64,000 bases of DNA from Mesostigma viride (taxonomy: Eukaryota > Streptophyta > Mesostigmatophyceae > Mesostigmatales > Mesostigmataceae), in contig RPFO01000497.1 in NCBI GenBank assembly GCA_009746045.1, forward strand, positions 58,501 to 122,500, in the 5' to 3' direction. The position numbers were made by a program, and so were the translations under genes. Below, piece after piece: positions 48,001 to 58,460 of this stretch; positions within the stretch are counted from its first letter, which is position 1, and every line of letters begins with the position of its first letter. The notes under the pieces were generated by a model. That model made no database searches. It saw only the letters and a list, made by a program, of their open reading frames with translations, and had not been told where the DNA came from.

Positions 48001-48802
48001 GCATCAGCCAAGGGGACGACCAGGCTTCGCAGGGGGGCAGTGGCGACCCCTTCTCAAATGGGGCAGAATTCCCTAGTCTTGATAGCGAAGAGACAAGCCA
48101 AAGGAAGAAAGCCCAGGAAACGAGCCAAAGCCAGTTAGGTGGCGGGCGGTGGTCAAGCGGGGAGACTGAGAGGCAGAGGAAGGACACACAGACGCATAGA
48201 TGGAAAATGAGAGGGCAGATGTATGGACAACTGAACGGGCACAGGAAGGGATACATTGACATATGAACAGCTGCTCGTTCAAAACTAATGGACACAGGAC
48301 AATTACCTCATCATTGTTTGCACTGGGGAGGAGAGAAGCCCCGGCGTGGTGTCTTACGACAGCAAGCTTTTGGATATGAAGTGATTGATAGCTCAGCACG
48401 GAGCTGCGTGCATATCACAACGAAGCAAACATATTTGTCCTACTTTGACGGCTGTACATGTTGTGCATAGCCATGTCAAATGGCATGTGAACATAACTGC
48501 ACAGTCGCACCATGCATTTGCACACCGAGGTACACACGAGTTGATTGCCAGGTGTCAGGAATGTCAAATTCCTGATATTCGACGGGGATCGGAGTAGGGA
48601 AACCCACACATGCGGGCACTGTGTGCAAATACCCAAAATGGTCTAGGAATGCCCGTGCTGCGTGCTTACCTTGCGACCAGCGTGCGCCAAACGAGTGTTT
48701 AGGGGGCGACCGATATACTTGGGTCTTCCCCAGCGTAGCTGGCGCATCGTAGGCTCCCGGTCCCGGGGTCCCATGAAGAGCTTTACCATCTTCGTCCAGC
48801 AT
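42043..48802 (-). CDS. SHIPPO-repeat (STPGPGAY) protein, six exons
   Basis: Exons on the minus strand are 48670-48802, 47445-47579, 46606-46852, 44723-44932, 43545-43879 and 42043-42680. All have GT-AG borders and join in frame to 565 residues. About twelve copies of a TPGPGAY-type motif are spread along it (TPGPGAYD, SPGPAY, TPGPGSH, SPGPGRY, VPGPGAY, SPGPGAYD and others), each followed by a segment ending in FGT or FG. This is the SHIPPO repeat of ODF3/CIMAP-type proteins, which associate with axonemal or cortical microtubules, so a flagellar role is likely. The start chosen (ATG at 48802) follows no clear acceptor; an upstream first exon remains possible. The gene is divergent from the PLAC8 gene. 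Confidence 0.85.
43888..43911. repeat. Poly-G/C run at the SHIPPO exon 5 acceptor
   Basis: On the sense (minus) strand this is a run of C ending 8 bases before the exon 5 start at 43879, so it forms the pyrimidine tract of that 3' splice site. Confidence 0.9.
44648..44722. repeat. CA-rich microsatellite at the SHIPPO exon 4 donor
   Basis: ACACATACACACATCTACAC and similar repeats run right up to the donor at 44722. On the sense strand the donor itself lies in GTGTGTGTAT. Confidence 0.9.
45015..45095 (-). mobile_element. Short structured retroposon, family B, longest copy
   Basis: Exactly 81 bp between perfect 14-bp duplications TAGCAGCAATATAT (45001-45014 and 45096-45109). Sense (minus) begins AACGCGGACAAGATAGCGGC and ends GGTTGTCTCCTTG-like sequence. 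GACAAG near the 5' end pairs with CTTGTC near the 3' end, GCAGG with CCTGC, and CCGGA with TCTGG, giving a nested hairpin. It lies in an intron of the SHIPPO gene, antisense to none of its exons. Confidence 0.8.
45365..45847. mobile_element. TA-flanked MITE with 32-bp perfect inverted ends
   Basis: Left end CCGTAGTGGCTGAAATCACA continuing for 32 bases is exactly inverted at 45816-45847. TA flanks both ends (45363-45364 and 45848-45849), as in Tc1/mariner-related elements. The 483-bp length without an ORF makes it a MITE. It sits in intron 3 of the SHIPPO gene (between 44933 and 46605). Confidence 0.85.
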
Positions 48803-49814
48803 GGCGTCTGGCGAGTGTGCGATCAAAGCTTTCAAGTAATAAACACCTCAACGTAATCACCTCGGCATTTGTGTAATCGGTGAAAGCCTACCTAAGAGAG
48901 CTACAGTGAACAGAGAGATGTATAGCACCCATGGTAAGGCTACATAGCATTTGCAGCAGCTTATAGATCCTAACATGCAAGGCGATCCCGACTCCTAAAT
49001 GGGAATTCTCATGAGGGACGTTTTGCCATGGTGGAAATTGGCTTTCGTTAAGCGAAAAGGATTGTGTTAGTACGCCACTGTCGATGCTATTTTGAAGGGA
49101 AACTGAAATGGATGCACGCTGGCCCAGTCAAGATCGGGATTTTGTCATGTCGTGTTCACGAGTTACCGAGTGTTGCACTGGTGCTCCGTGCTACCGTGCT
49201 ATCAATAACATGCGCTGGAGCACGCTGCACTGCAGGCTGGGGCTGGGGAGACGTCACTTCCGGTTTCAATGAAATATATGCGCCGCGCCCCAAGCCTAAC
49301 TTGGCAGTTCGGCACGCGGGTCTTACCTGGCAGCGCCTGTCCATACGGTATATTCCGCCCTCAGATGTTTCATCATTGGTCTATACACGTGAATATAATA
49401 CGTTGGTAATAAAGTGCTTGTCAGTCGTACGGCTGTCATGCTAAACTGTAAGAAACGCGGGAATGCGGGCTCCAACAATTTGGGGAATTTGTCGGAACTT
49501 TTCGCGGGAGTAAAATGGTCCCTCGACTCCGCCGCGATCTGGGCACAAGAGTGCTATTTGGCAGGCGAGATGCATCCACCACCCCTCGTTTGCAGTACTT
49601 CCGTACAAGCCGTGGGGCAACAGATCAGCGCACACGTTATGGAGGACAGGCAGGCCATCGCACTACACGCGATGTGATGTGGTTCCTGCCTGCTGGACGC
49701 CTTCAACCCATTGCCGTGGTTTCGATCTCTCCTCAAGAGTTTACTGGCTTATTAAGGCCGAAAGGCATTTACTGGCTTTGTAGCGGCACTGCATTTGCCT
49801 AGGAGGAAGCAACA
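48803..49814. other. Divergent spacer between SHIPPO and PLAC8 genes
   Basis: Should hold both promoters. No TATA box, RNA gene or repeat is supported. Confidence 0.45.
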
Positions 49815-52800
49815 ATGGGGAAGCTTCCAGGAAAGCTCGCCATAGCCAAGGTAGTTACAGGGAAAGTAGCGTCTGCAAAGATAGCTTCTATAGCGAAGAA
49901 AATTGGAGGCTCTAGTGAGTCAAAATCCGGTACCCCAAAAGCTGGCACGCCGAGGGCTGCGGGCACCGTGGCCGATGTGCATGTGAGCACGTTGGGCAAA
50001 GATGAAATCCTTAACTACTTTCTGCCTGATGCCCAGGAGATCGGAGCCGCTTGTGGCATGATCGGCCCAGCGTTCATGGAAGCCATAGAGACGTTCTTCA
50101 ATGCTACAAAGAGGAAGAAGACGGGGCAGCAGGATTGGACCGTCCCTCTATTCGGCTGCCATGAAGACATTGGTTTATGTGAGTCTTGTTACGCGGGCTC
50201 GTTTTTGCATGTCAAAGGCGGAGCTTATTTTGCAGGCTACAAATTTATTGTGTCTAGAATGCGGCGTGATTGGCATCCAGAAGATACTCAAATCTCTGCG
50301 GGGAATGTGTGGCTCGTGCCTCTTTCCGTTCCTGTTTGTGGATTGCAGGCATACTCACCTGCTTATGCGGGCCATGCGTGGTTGCTCCACGGAACATGGC
50401 ACAAGTTTCAAAGAAAGGATGCCCTGGCCACTTGTTTTCGCTGATTGCTACCGCGTTATTTGGCCTGGTCTGCTGCTACACTGCCTCCGAGGTAATTTTG
50501 GACGCCGCACAAAAGGGTCAGATTATCTTTCCCCAGGCCTGCTGTATAGCTGGCCTAATTCTGTGTATTGCGCTAAGAATCATACATAGCAATAAGTTCA
50601 AAGTCAAGATTACTCCTAATCTTTATTTTTTTATTGCTAATTTTATCTATGTATTTTTTGAATTATTAGCCCGAAAACAACACAAATATTCATGAAGTGA
50701 GCGACGCCGAAATCTTTTCCTTTGCTATGTAGTGACTTGTAGTTATTCATACTGGTTGAAACCTCCACGGAACGAATTCACATGCTCCAGCCTCCCATGC
50801 CAACAGCTGGTTTCTGTTTCTGCTACCTGCACGCTGTACTGGTTGGCATGGGTCCAATGGTGTGACGTCCTGCGGCAAAATCTCAGCAACAAGGGATGCC
50901 GGCTGCTTTATATTATCCTTGGCTTCACAGCTAAGTGCGCCTGACCGCATAGAGGGCAACAATAAGGGTCGTTACTGCCATGGATGTGCATGAGTGGCAG
51001 ATGGCATGACCTCTTTTGCAACCAATATATCGCGCTTTGCATCCAGCGCAGATCTCACTCTAGGGCGCCACAACATGCACACCTTTCGGGACAACAAAAG
51101 CCACTTTCCCCACACAGTTGGGGCAGTATTTGTATGTTTTTGTTGTGTGTTTGGCTTTTCTTTGCCACGTTACTCTGCTCCTCAAGGCCCCCGTTTCGTG
51201 CCCTCATGCATGAACTCCTGCGCTATCATCACTTTTTTTCTCGTATAGCTTGTTTGGTATTGAACCCTTATGGGCGACTCGGCACCGACAGCAGCCGCCA
51301 CTGTGGCACTACACTGTTACAGCACCCTGAAGAGTATTTTCCGCTGCATGGATCCATACATTACATTCCCACGCGGGACGGTGGGTTGAGGACTTTCTGA
51401 TGGCTGTCGTTTGGAGCTAGGCAAGCAGCTACACCTGGCTGTACAGTGCCTAGAAGGTAGAAGATTGAGGAACGGACCCTTTTGAAAGGAGCTGCTGTGG
51501 GGGCAGGTCTCTTTGATGGTGTAGTTGCTGGACGGATATTTACTATTTTTGTCCGTTTTGCGTCCTGACATGGAGTTCCTGCCGGCCACTTGAGCACATC
51601 ACCATGGAGACTGTGGCAACACGCGGTGTTTCACTGATCGATTACTTGCACTCTATAACTGGTTTTCATCTTATTCCATACTACGAATCTTGGATTTTTT
51701 TACTTGGATTCTTACTTCGATTTTTTCTTGGATTCTTGACAAGCTGATGGTTGCAGACCCTCACCTTCTCTGACCCTTCAGCATAGTAACAGCTTTTGTT
51801 ATGCCTGATCCAGCTTGGGAGTTGCCCGCACGCATGCTAGTGCAGTTACTATGTCCAGCTCCTTGAGCTGGTTGGTGGCTGAGCTCATATAGCGGCACCG
51901 CGCTGCTTCCTTTGTGACTCAGCTCCTGCAATGGCACTGTGCTTGTTCCTTGTCCGCACATGTGAAATGGGCCCACATGCATGCATGATGGGGGGATCGC
52001 ATGCACGATGGGGGGCTTCGCATGCGTGGATGGTGGGGTATCACAGCGTGGCCGCATCCGCGAGGCGTACGACATCCAGGGCTCCCCCCAGCAGGACTGC
52101 CTCGTCAGCTGCTGCTTCTGCCCCTGCACCACCTGCCAGCACGCATACGAGATCCGCCAGCACGACTCGAGCTATGTGAGTCCATCGCGCGTGCAGCATC
52201 TGGTCCGTAGTGATGCTAGGCGGCCACTTGATCGCATGCACATGCTAAGAAAACCGTGCCTGTTTTTGTGACATTACAAACTCGCAACTGTGGTACCACG
52301 ATTGTGAAATGTGAAACTAGTTGGAGTAGGCACACATCTATGCATGAAGCCGTCGGCATGAGGCCGTTGTGACCCCGGTTAGGAGTCGCTCTTGGCCAGC
52401 ATTCGTTGAGATCTTGTGTGGGGTGGAATCTAGATACAGGATTTTGTGTTTTTTCCCAATACCCTACCCTGTGACAGGTCATGTTGAGCAATGCCTGCCG
52501 AATTAATTTTAATCATTCTCCTGGTCGTGTAATTTAAGTGGAATGCGGGTTGCTGCGATCGATGAGTTGTTGCAGCCACTCTTCGCAACTTCATCTCATT
52601 GGAATGGCAAGTTGGTGGTAAGGCGGGCTGCGTGCCACCCAGACAAGAGATTTTATGTTTTTATTTAAGATGTGGTGAGGAAGAAAGGTTCGCTCGCACT
52701 CCTTCCCTAATTGTGATGCCGTGTGACGATGTCCAGCGAAGGGCACCCACTAGTCGTGTTCCTAACGCCCACCCAGGCTGCAAGCTCTGGTACCCATTCT

Positions 52801-53118
52801 TGTTCTCCCTAGAGAAACTGGTTTAATGAGTGGAGGCGCCTGGCATCCTTGTCACATTCTTCGTTCTTATGCTGGTCTTCCCCAGCCCTGAGTGTCAGTA
52901 GTTCATCAGCCGGCATGGATGACTTCGTAAGCATCTTAAACTTTTGCTTGGTTTGCCTTGTAGCAGCGACCTTAACCTTCGGAATTTTACTCCCATCGCT
53001 TGTTTCCCTGCAGATCGTTCCCTTCTCGGGTGTCCTCAGTGTGAAGATCACGCCCCCGAAATCATCAACATCCAAGACGTCACCACCAAAGACCCAGGCC
53101 ATGTCCACGGAGGTGTAA
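49815..53118 (+). CDS. PLAC8 (cysteine-rich) family protein, five exons
   Basis: Exons 49815-50178, 50349-50491, 52047-52175, 52813-52926 and 53014-53118 join in frame through GT-AG introns to 284 residues. Residues 1-105 are a Lys/Ala/Ser-rich N-terminal extension. The PLAC8 domain follows: DWTVPLFGCHEDIGLC, then CLCGPCVVAPRN (the CPC-like motif), a hydrophobic helix (HLFSLIATALFGLVCCY), RGRIREAYDIQG (family RxxIRxxY), and DCLVSCCFCPCTTCQHAYEI (CCxCPCxxCQ). PLAC8 proteins are membrane-associated and act in organ size, calcium or cadmium handling in plants and fungi; the role here is unknown. Exons 4-5 (RNWFNEWRRLA onward) are less certain and carry a Ser/Thr/Lys-rich tail. Confidence 0.75.
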
Positions 53119-54159
53119 ACCAGCAGGCTTCTGTGTGCTTCCCTGTTTATGGCGGCGGGTGCTTTTGATGGCTATACCGGCTGTGCTTTGGAAGGCCAAG
53201 CAACAGGGGAGCAAGGCAAGACAATGGTAAAATCATCGCCGCAGCACATGCTTGCAGCTTGCGTCCTTGAGAGTGGCCATCCCTTGGCCTCGATGTAATG
53301 CACAGCACATGTTCTCCTCCTTGGAGTCTGCTTTCGGAGGCATTGCGTCGACGTGCTGCTTGATGGAGAAGAAGTGGCGAGGAACAGGTGCAGCACGATG
53401 CTGGGTAGCGTGTGTTTTATGGACGGTGTTAGCTATCTATTCTCTATTCTGCTGCGCCACGACCTTGCCAGATAACAAGCTCTTCTTTCGCGATCCAGGA
53501 GGGGCCTGGTGTTGCCTGGGCCTATGGCTGGGCCTGGTATTGGTAATGCGGGCCGCCTGGCCCGGAGATCGAGCCTGGCTTGGTATGGCCGTTTATTGTC
53601 TTTTGAAGGCCGGCACTGCAAGCAATATTTTTTTAAGGCTGGTGGATCCTGTACTGAAGAGGCACTACATGGCGGGTCGATGTCCGATCTTCACCTTGGG
53701 TGTTTGTTGGCCAAGTAGCCATGACTCATGACATGGGAATCACATGCATGCCAGTATACTGATTTCTTCCTACTTTCGGGAGGTGCATCCCATTATCAGG
53801 TCATGGAGCAGAGAAATTCCAGAGCTTCCCAATTTCAGGACTGGATTGGTGATATACGTGTTGTGTTCAGGTGCTCGTTGGTGCCATTATGTACGCAGTG
53901 ACCACTGCAAGCCCAATGGCTGGCGCGTGAGTAACCATAAGGAGGACCTGCTGTGGGGAAGAAGTGTATTTGCACCTATGGGAAGCATGCCAGGAGAGAC
54001 CCCTAGGCTCTGGCTCCATCTAGATAGAATAGACCAATAGGATTGTGTGCACCCATCCATCCATCCATACATACATACATCGGGGTTAATACTCCGCGAC
54101 TCCCCAACGGGAGCAGGAGTTTAATCAATCAATATGGAGTCCTGACGTAAACGTATATA
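53119..54159. other. Spacer downstream of the PLAC8 gene
   Basis: A 159-codon ORF (53252-53731) with a hydrophobic centre is present, but it matches no family and has no convincing start. CATC/CATA tetramer repeats at 54052-54080. Confidence 0.35.
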
Positions 54160-54211
54160 CTACCATGGTCCAGATTCTCCCGATTTCTGGCCTGCGCTGG
54201 TTGTCTCCTTG
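54160..54211 (+). mobile_element. Short structured retroposon, family B, 5'-truncated copy
   Basis: CTACCATGGTCCAGATTCTC through CTGCGCTGGTTGTCTCCTTG. The 5' hairpin half is missing. No clear duplication is seen. Confidence 0.7.
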
Positions 54212-54354
54212 GTACTAGCTATCAATGTGTGCACATATTAGCTGCATGCATGCATGCGTGACTATTCAGTGAGACAACTATTTGCATGCATGCGCAACTA
54301 TTTATAGATGCTAGATGCACACGGTCTGTAGATGTGTGCTCGGTGTACGTGTAT

Positions 54355-54428
54355 CAAAGAGACAACCAGCGCAGGCCAGAAATCGGGAGAATCCGGACCA
54401 TGGTAGCTCGAGCCTGCCGTTATCTTTT
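54355..54428 (-). mobile_element. Short structured retroposon, family B, 74-bp copy
   Basis: Minus-strand copy with the full core (GGCAGGCTCGAGCTACCATG to GGTTGTCTCTTTG). GTGTAT flanks both sides (54349-54354 and 54429-54434), a short possible duplication. It lies 140 bases from an inverted copy at 54160. Confidence 0.75.
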
Positions 54429-54537
54429 GTGTATATTTCTGCTGCATGAGTTCGTATGGACGGACGTTTATAACTTCAATAAATGGCCTGATTGACTACA
54501 ATTTTATCTGGGGGCTTGGCACGGGAAAATTCCATCT

Positions 54538-57042
54538 ATTTTAACCCGTGTTTTTTTTTTTAGAACGCGATATACTGCGTTGTAAGCTATTTATAGAACA
54601 CGTCATAACATCTAGGGAAAATTTTTTTTCATAGTCATGTGTATACTTTCCTGAAAGCCCATAAATCAAAGGATTTTTTGAGCTACTCAGACCTACAAAA
54701 TGCTAATTCATTAGAGAGATACACTGGTTTGAATACAGGGGGGTCTGACCATGACCGCGATTTGTTGACCCTAGGTCACAAGTCATGTGCTTATTCGCAA
54801 ATGGTTCATGAAAAAAATCTGGCTTCTTGCACGAGCTATGGGCAACATATGCAGGCTCTGTGAAACAAAACTCAGGCCCATTGGGCCACTGGAGCTATTT
54901 TTTATTAGCATTACAATTACAACGCAGTACAACGCAGTGGGAAAAATGAGAGCCCTTCACAACATGACACAACGACACGAGCCCCATAAACGGGGATATC
55001 ATGAGCTAGGAGGGTCAACACGTTGAAAATAGGAGTTGTATAACTTATACAGCATCAAACATGCATCAAACATCATGACTGGATGACATTATATGACTGA
55101 ATCAGGCAGCCATAGCCAAAGCATCATCCACTCTCACAACGTGTTGAGCACATGCCTCGTGGGAAGGGAGGCACTGGGTTTTCATTCCATAACGCGTGCA
55201 ATACTGAAAGAAAGAGGCATGTGTAATGCAAGGCTTGGATAGGTTGAGTGATCCATGAGCTTACATGCAGGCGAAGATGACGCTGGAATGCATGCTAGCA
55301 ATTAAATGGTGGCAAGATGCTAATGTACAACACATGATTATACATCATGATTATGGGCACCTAGCTGATCTTCTTGCACAATCAACGCAGTATAAACCAT
55401 CAATATCCAATCCTCACGATATATTCGCGGCTTGACGACGTATACAGCACCTAAATACTGCACAAATGCAACCTGCTATGGCTGACATGCAAGCAACGTC
55501 GAGTAGGATGGCGGTCTTAGAGAGGCTGGGCAGAGGTCGGTAGAAATAAGTGGAAAACTGGCAGAAACTAGGTAGAAACACGATATACTTACGCCTGCAA
55601 GCACTATTGAGCCGGTGGCAGAGGCCATTTCCAGGAAAATACAGCATACCGTAGCAATAGCCACGGTCACGCCTTACGCTATTTGCAGGCACCATCATGC
55701 CCGGAGCTACCCAATAAAAGTCTGCACAAATCTCGGTTTAGCCGAGAGTCCGGGCGTTCGGAATGAATAAACATGTGTTAAGAAGTCGAAACACCATGGA
55801 AATACCAAGCATGGTGCCGCAGCAGACCCGAGTCTTGACGTAATAATATGTATGCCGGTTTCCAGGGTTTCCGCATGAAAGTTGGGTGAGAAACTGGAAA
55901 AATCTACGTTTCCTTTGCCCCAGTACCTCAACAAACTCGTAGAAACCTAATTATCAACCTTTGAACGCATCATCATGGTCGTGCCACCCAACAGCCACTG
56001 AAATTCGCGCGAAAACTGGCGAGATCTACCTGCCGCCATCGCCGTCGTCTTCACCTTCGTCCCGCGAAAATGCCTGATTTCAGTGGTACATATTTGTTTG
56101 CAGCAGGAGGGGTGGCATCCAGCCAAGGGTCCGCGGTCACAAAAACCACCACCGCCGGACAAAAAAGGCCGGGCCCGCGGTCCAACCGTGACGCGTGGAC
56201 CGCAACCGGCACCCAACGCTGCTGGTACCACGGTAGCGTCCAGGACCATGGTACCCGCCGGCCGCCGCCGGCAAGCCCGAGAGCCGGAACCATGGTTACC
56301 CCCTCGGACTCCTATTTGCGGTAACTATCCCTACTACCCACTAAACTGAACATTATACTACTATTCTTCTCTCTCCGTACTCCATTATTCTGCCACGTGG
56401 CAACAGCCCTCAAAACAAACCCACATGATGCACACACCTGACGCACACATGATGCACATGATGACGTGGCATGCGCCTGATGGTTCAAGTGACTTCGCAC
56501 GTGGCGGCCAGGAAAAGCCACGTGGCAGGCACAGGTACAGTACCTACAACATTATCCACGTGGCATACTTCTACTGGTCCGTAGGCTACCACGGTCCTGA
56601 GCCAACCCGGCGTGACGTACAGCCCTAGTCTAACATATTACACGTGGCATATTTCTACTGGCATGTAGTAAACCATGGTTCTGATCACCCAGGGCCCACG
56701 AACCGCCACCGGCAAGTTTTTGACCCTCAAACCCCGCGGTTAACCATGGGCCCCGCGAAAATCCACCACCGTCAGCCCCTGGGACAACCCTCTCTGGTAC
56801 CGCGGTTCCAGGAAATTTTGCCCAGGCATGCCACCCCTCCTTTTGCAGCTGTCACAAAAAAAATCCAAAAAATACCAGGATTTTTTCTTGAGTTCTACGG
56901 GATGTAAGGAGGCCGTCCACCGAGTTTCAGACCGAAAATCTCGTATCTACTGTGCCTGCCACGTGTCAGATTACAACGCGATACATCGCGTTCTAACCCT
57001 ACAACGCGATACATCGCGTTGTAAAAAAACACGGGTTAAAAT
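54538..57042. mobile_element. Block bounded by inverted repeats, probable DNA element
   Basis: The left arm ATTTTAACCCGTGTTTTTTT then AGAACGCGATATACTGCGTT (54538-54583) is inverted at 56971-57042, where the near-palindrome ACAACGCGATACATCGCGTT occurs twice before AAAAAAACACGGGTTAAAAT. The 2.4-kb interior has no recognised transposase. No target duplication could be fixed, so the class is open. Confidence 0.55.
56393..56650. promoter_or_regulatory. Cluster of CACGTGG (G-box-like) motifs
   Basis: CACGTGG occurs at about 56394, 56498, 56519, 56557 and 56641, with GACGTGG near 56463, all followed by CA or CG. The last two belong to an imperfect 84-bp duplication (CACGTGGCATA-TTCTACTGG). Could be bZIP/bHLH sites of a promoter or merely a repeat; no gene start follows. 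Confidence 0.3.
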
Positions 57043-57121
57043 TATTGCAATAAAAATTCGAAACTCGATCTCAATCCCGTACCCCAGAGTGTTTGGGGGC
57101 CTACAAAACAAGCATTTATAT

Positions 57122-57244
57122 CAAAGAGACAACCAGCGCAGGCCATGCAGAAATCTAGCCGGAAGCCATCTGGATCAACCATGGTACCTAGCTCGAGAGC
57201 CCTTGGCATGGTAGCTCGAGCGTGCCGTTTTATCTTATCCACGT
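57122..57244 (-). mobile_element. Short structured retroposon, family B, enlarged copy
   Basis: Same ends as the 81-bp copy (sense AACGTGGATAAGATA start, GGTTGTCTCTTTGATA end), but the middle holds two CTCGAGCTA..CCATGG units, making about 123 bp. It may be a dimer or an older longer form. Confidence 0.6.
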
Positions 57245-57350
57245 TTTCAAGTTGCTCAGGATGATCGTGAATATGAATGGAGATGGAAATGTATGAATGT
57301 ATATTCTGAATGTATATAGTTGAATACAAGGCTGCACGTGTACGTGTTGC

Positions 57351-57532
57351 ACGCCCCGGCGTGATGCTGTGGAGAGACGATCAGCGCTCAGTGGCCTGCC
57401 CATTTGTTGCAGTATGGAGAGAGGTTAGGGCGCCCTCTCTCCTTCCTGTACAAGGGTTTCAAGAAGGTTCCTTTACTCTGTCTTGGCACCCACGCGATGC
57501 AGTCACGTGCTTGATAATTACTAACTAATTAC
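57351..57532 (+). mobile_element. SINE-like repeat, family A, copy 3
   Basis: CACGCCCCGGCGTGATGCTG head, TTAGGGCGCCCTCTCTCC body, GGCACCCACGCGATGCAGTC then GATAATTACTAACTAATTA tail. It is aligned along its length with copy 1 at 14612. Confidence 0.65.
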
Positions 57533-57650
57533 GCCTGCATATGTACTACTTTTATATTATTAATTACTAATTACTAATTAATTACGCCTGCATATTCGCA
57601 CCTCTGGACTTTCATTTCAATCATGCTGAACGACTTGACAAACGTGCATG

Positions 57651-57728
57651 GATCAGATAACAGCAGGCTCGAGCTTTACCATGATCAAAGTCATCCAGAT
57701 CTCTGGCCTGCGCTGGTTCTATCAAAAT
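57651..57728 (+). mobile_element. Short structured retroposon, family B, diverged copy
   Basis: GATCAGATAACAGCAGGCTC to TCTGGCCTGCGCTGGTTCTA, with an altered centre (CCATGATCAAAGTCATCCAG). Confidence 0.6.
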
Positions 57729-57763
57729 TGATATGAATGAATACATGTTAATGAGTCCATGAG

Positions 57764-57955
57764 GCAGGGAGGGAGGGAGGGAGGGAGGGAGGGAGGGAGG
57801 GAGGGAGGGAGGGAGGGAGGGAGGGAGGGAGGGAGGGAGGGAGGGAGGGAGGGAGGGAGGGAGGGAGGGAGGGAGGGAGGGAGGGAGGGAGGGAGGGAGG
57901 GAGGGAGGGAGGGAGGGAGGGAGGAGGGAGGGAGGGAGGGAGGGAGCGAGCCAGC
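57764..57955. repeat. (GGGA)n microsatellite
   Basis: About 190 bases of GGGA repeats with one slip near 57921. Confidence 0.95.
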
Positions 57956-57961
57956 GAGCGA

Positions 57962-58147
57962 GTGAGTGAATGAATGAATGAATGAATGAATGAATGAATG
58001 AATGAATGAATGAATGAATGAATGAATGAATGAATGAATGAATGAATGAATGAATGAATGAATGAATGAATGAATGAATGAATGAATGAATGAATGAATG
58101 AATGAATGAATGAATGAATGAATGAATGAATGAATGAATGAATGAAT
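57962..58147. repeat. (TGAA)n microsatellite
   Basis: About 46 tetramers TGAA directly after the GGGA tract. Long frames on either strand here are artefacts. Confidence 0.95.
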
Positions 58148-58460
58148 AAATGCTGCAGCATGATCGGTTGAGTGACCAGGCAACTGCGGTGTGGCAGGCA
58201 GCCAGGCAGGAACTACCAGGACCCACTGGCATGAAAGTCAGAGGAAAGACAAGCACCACGATGTTTAGACTAACAAAGACAAAGACGACTGTACTAGCCT
58301 AGCCGGTATGGTTCAACCCAATGCCATGAGCGCAAGACAAGCTAGCTAGGCCATGCTTTGAATACTGGCTGTCGGCTGATGTAGGCTCTTATCACTGAAG
58401 CTTTCCCCCTCGATTTCGACACCTGCAGTCTAGGATGCGATGTACAAAACAACGTAATCC

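Noticed and set aside
50236..50348. Alternative PLAC8 exon 2 starting at 50236
   Set aside because: The Cys-rich frame there has the wrong phase for the exon 1 donor, whereas the exon at 50349 fits in phase and motif.
50536..50600. Extra hydrophobic exon in the PLAC8 gene (ACCIAGLILCIAL)
   Set aside because: No usable donor follows, and joining exon 50349-50491 directly to 52047-52175 gives the normal PLAC8 spacing.
53252..53731. 159-codon ORF with a hydrophobic centre
   Set aside because: Superficial likeness to the PLAC8 helix only; no Cys motifs or splice context.
57621..58259. Repeat ORFs of Phe-Ile-His-Ser and Pro-Ser-Leu
   Set aside because: Translation of the TGAA and GGGA microsatellites.
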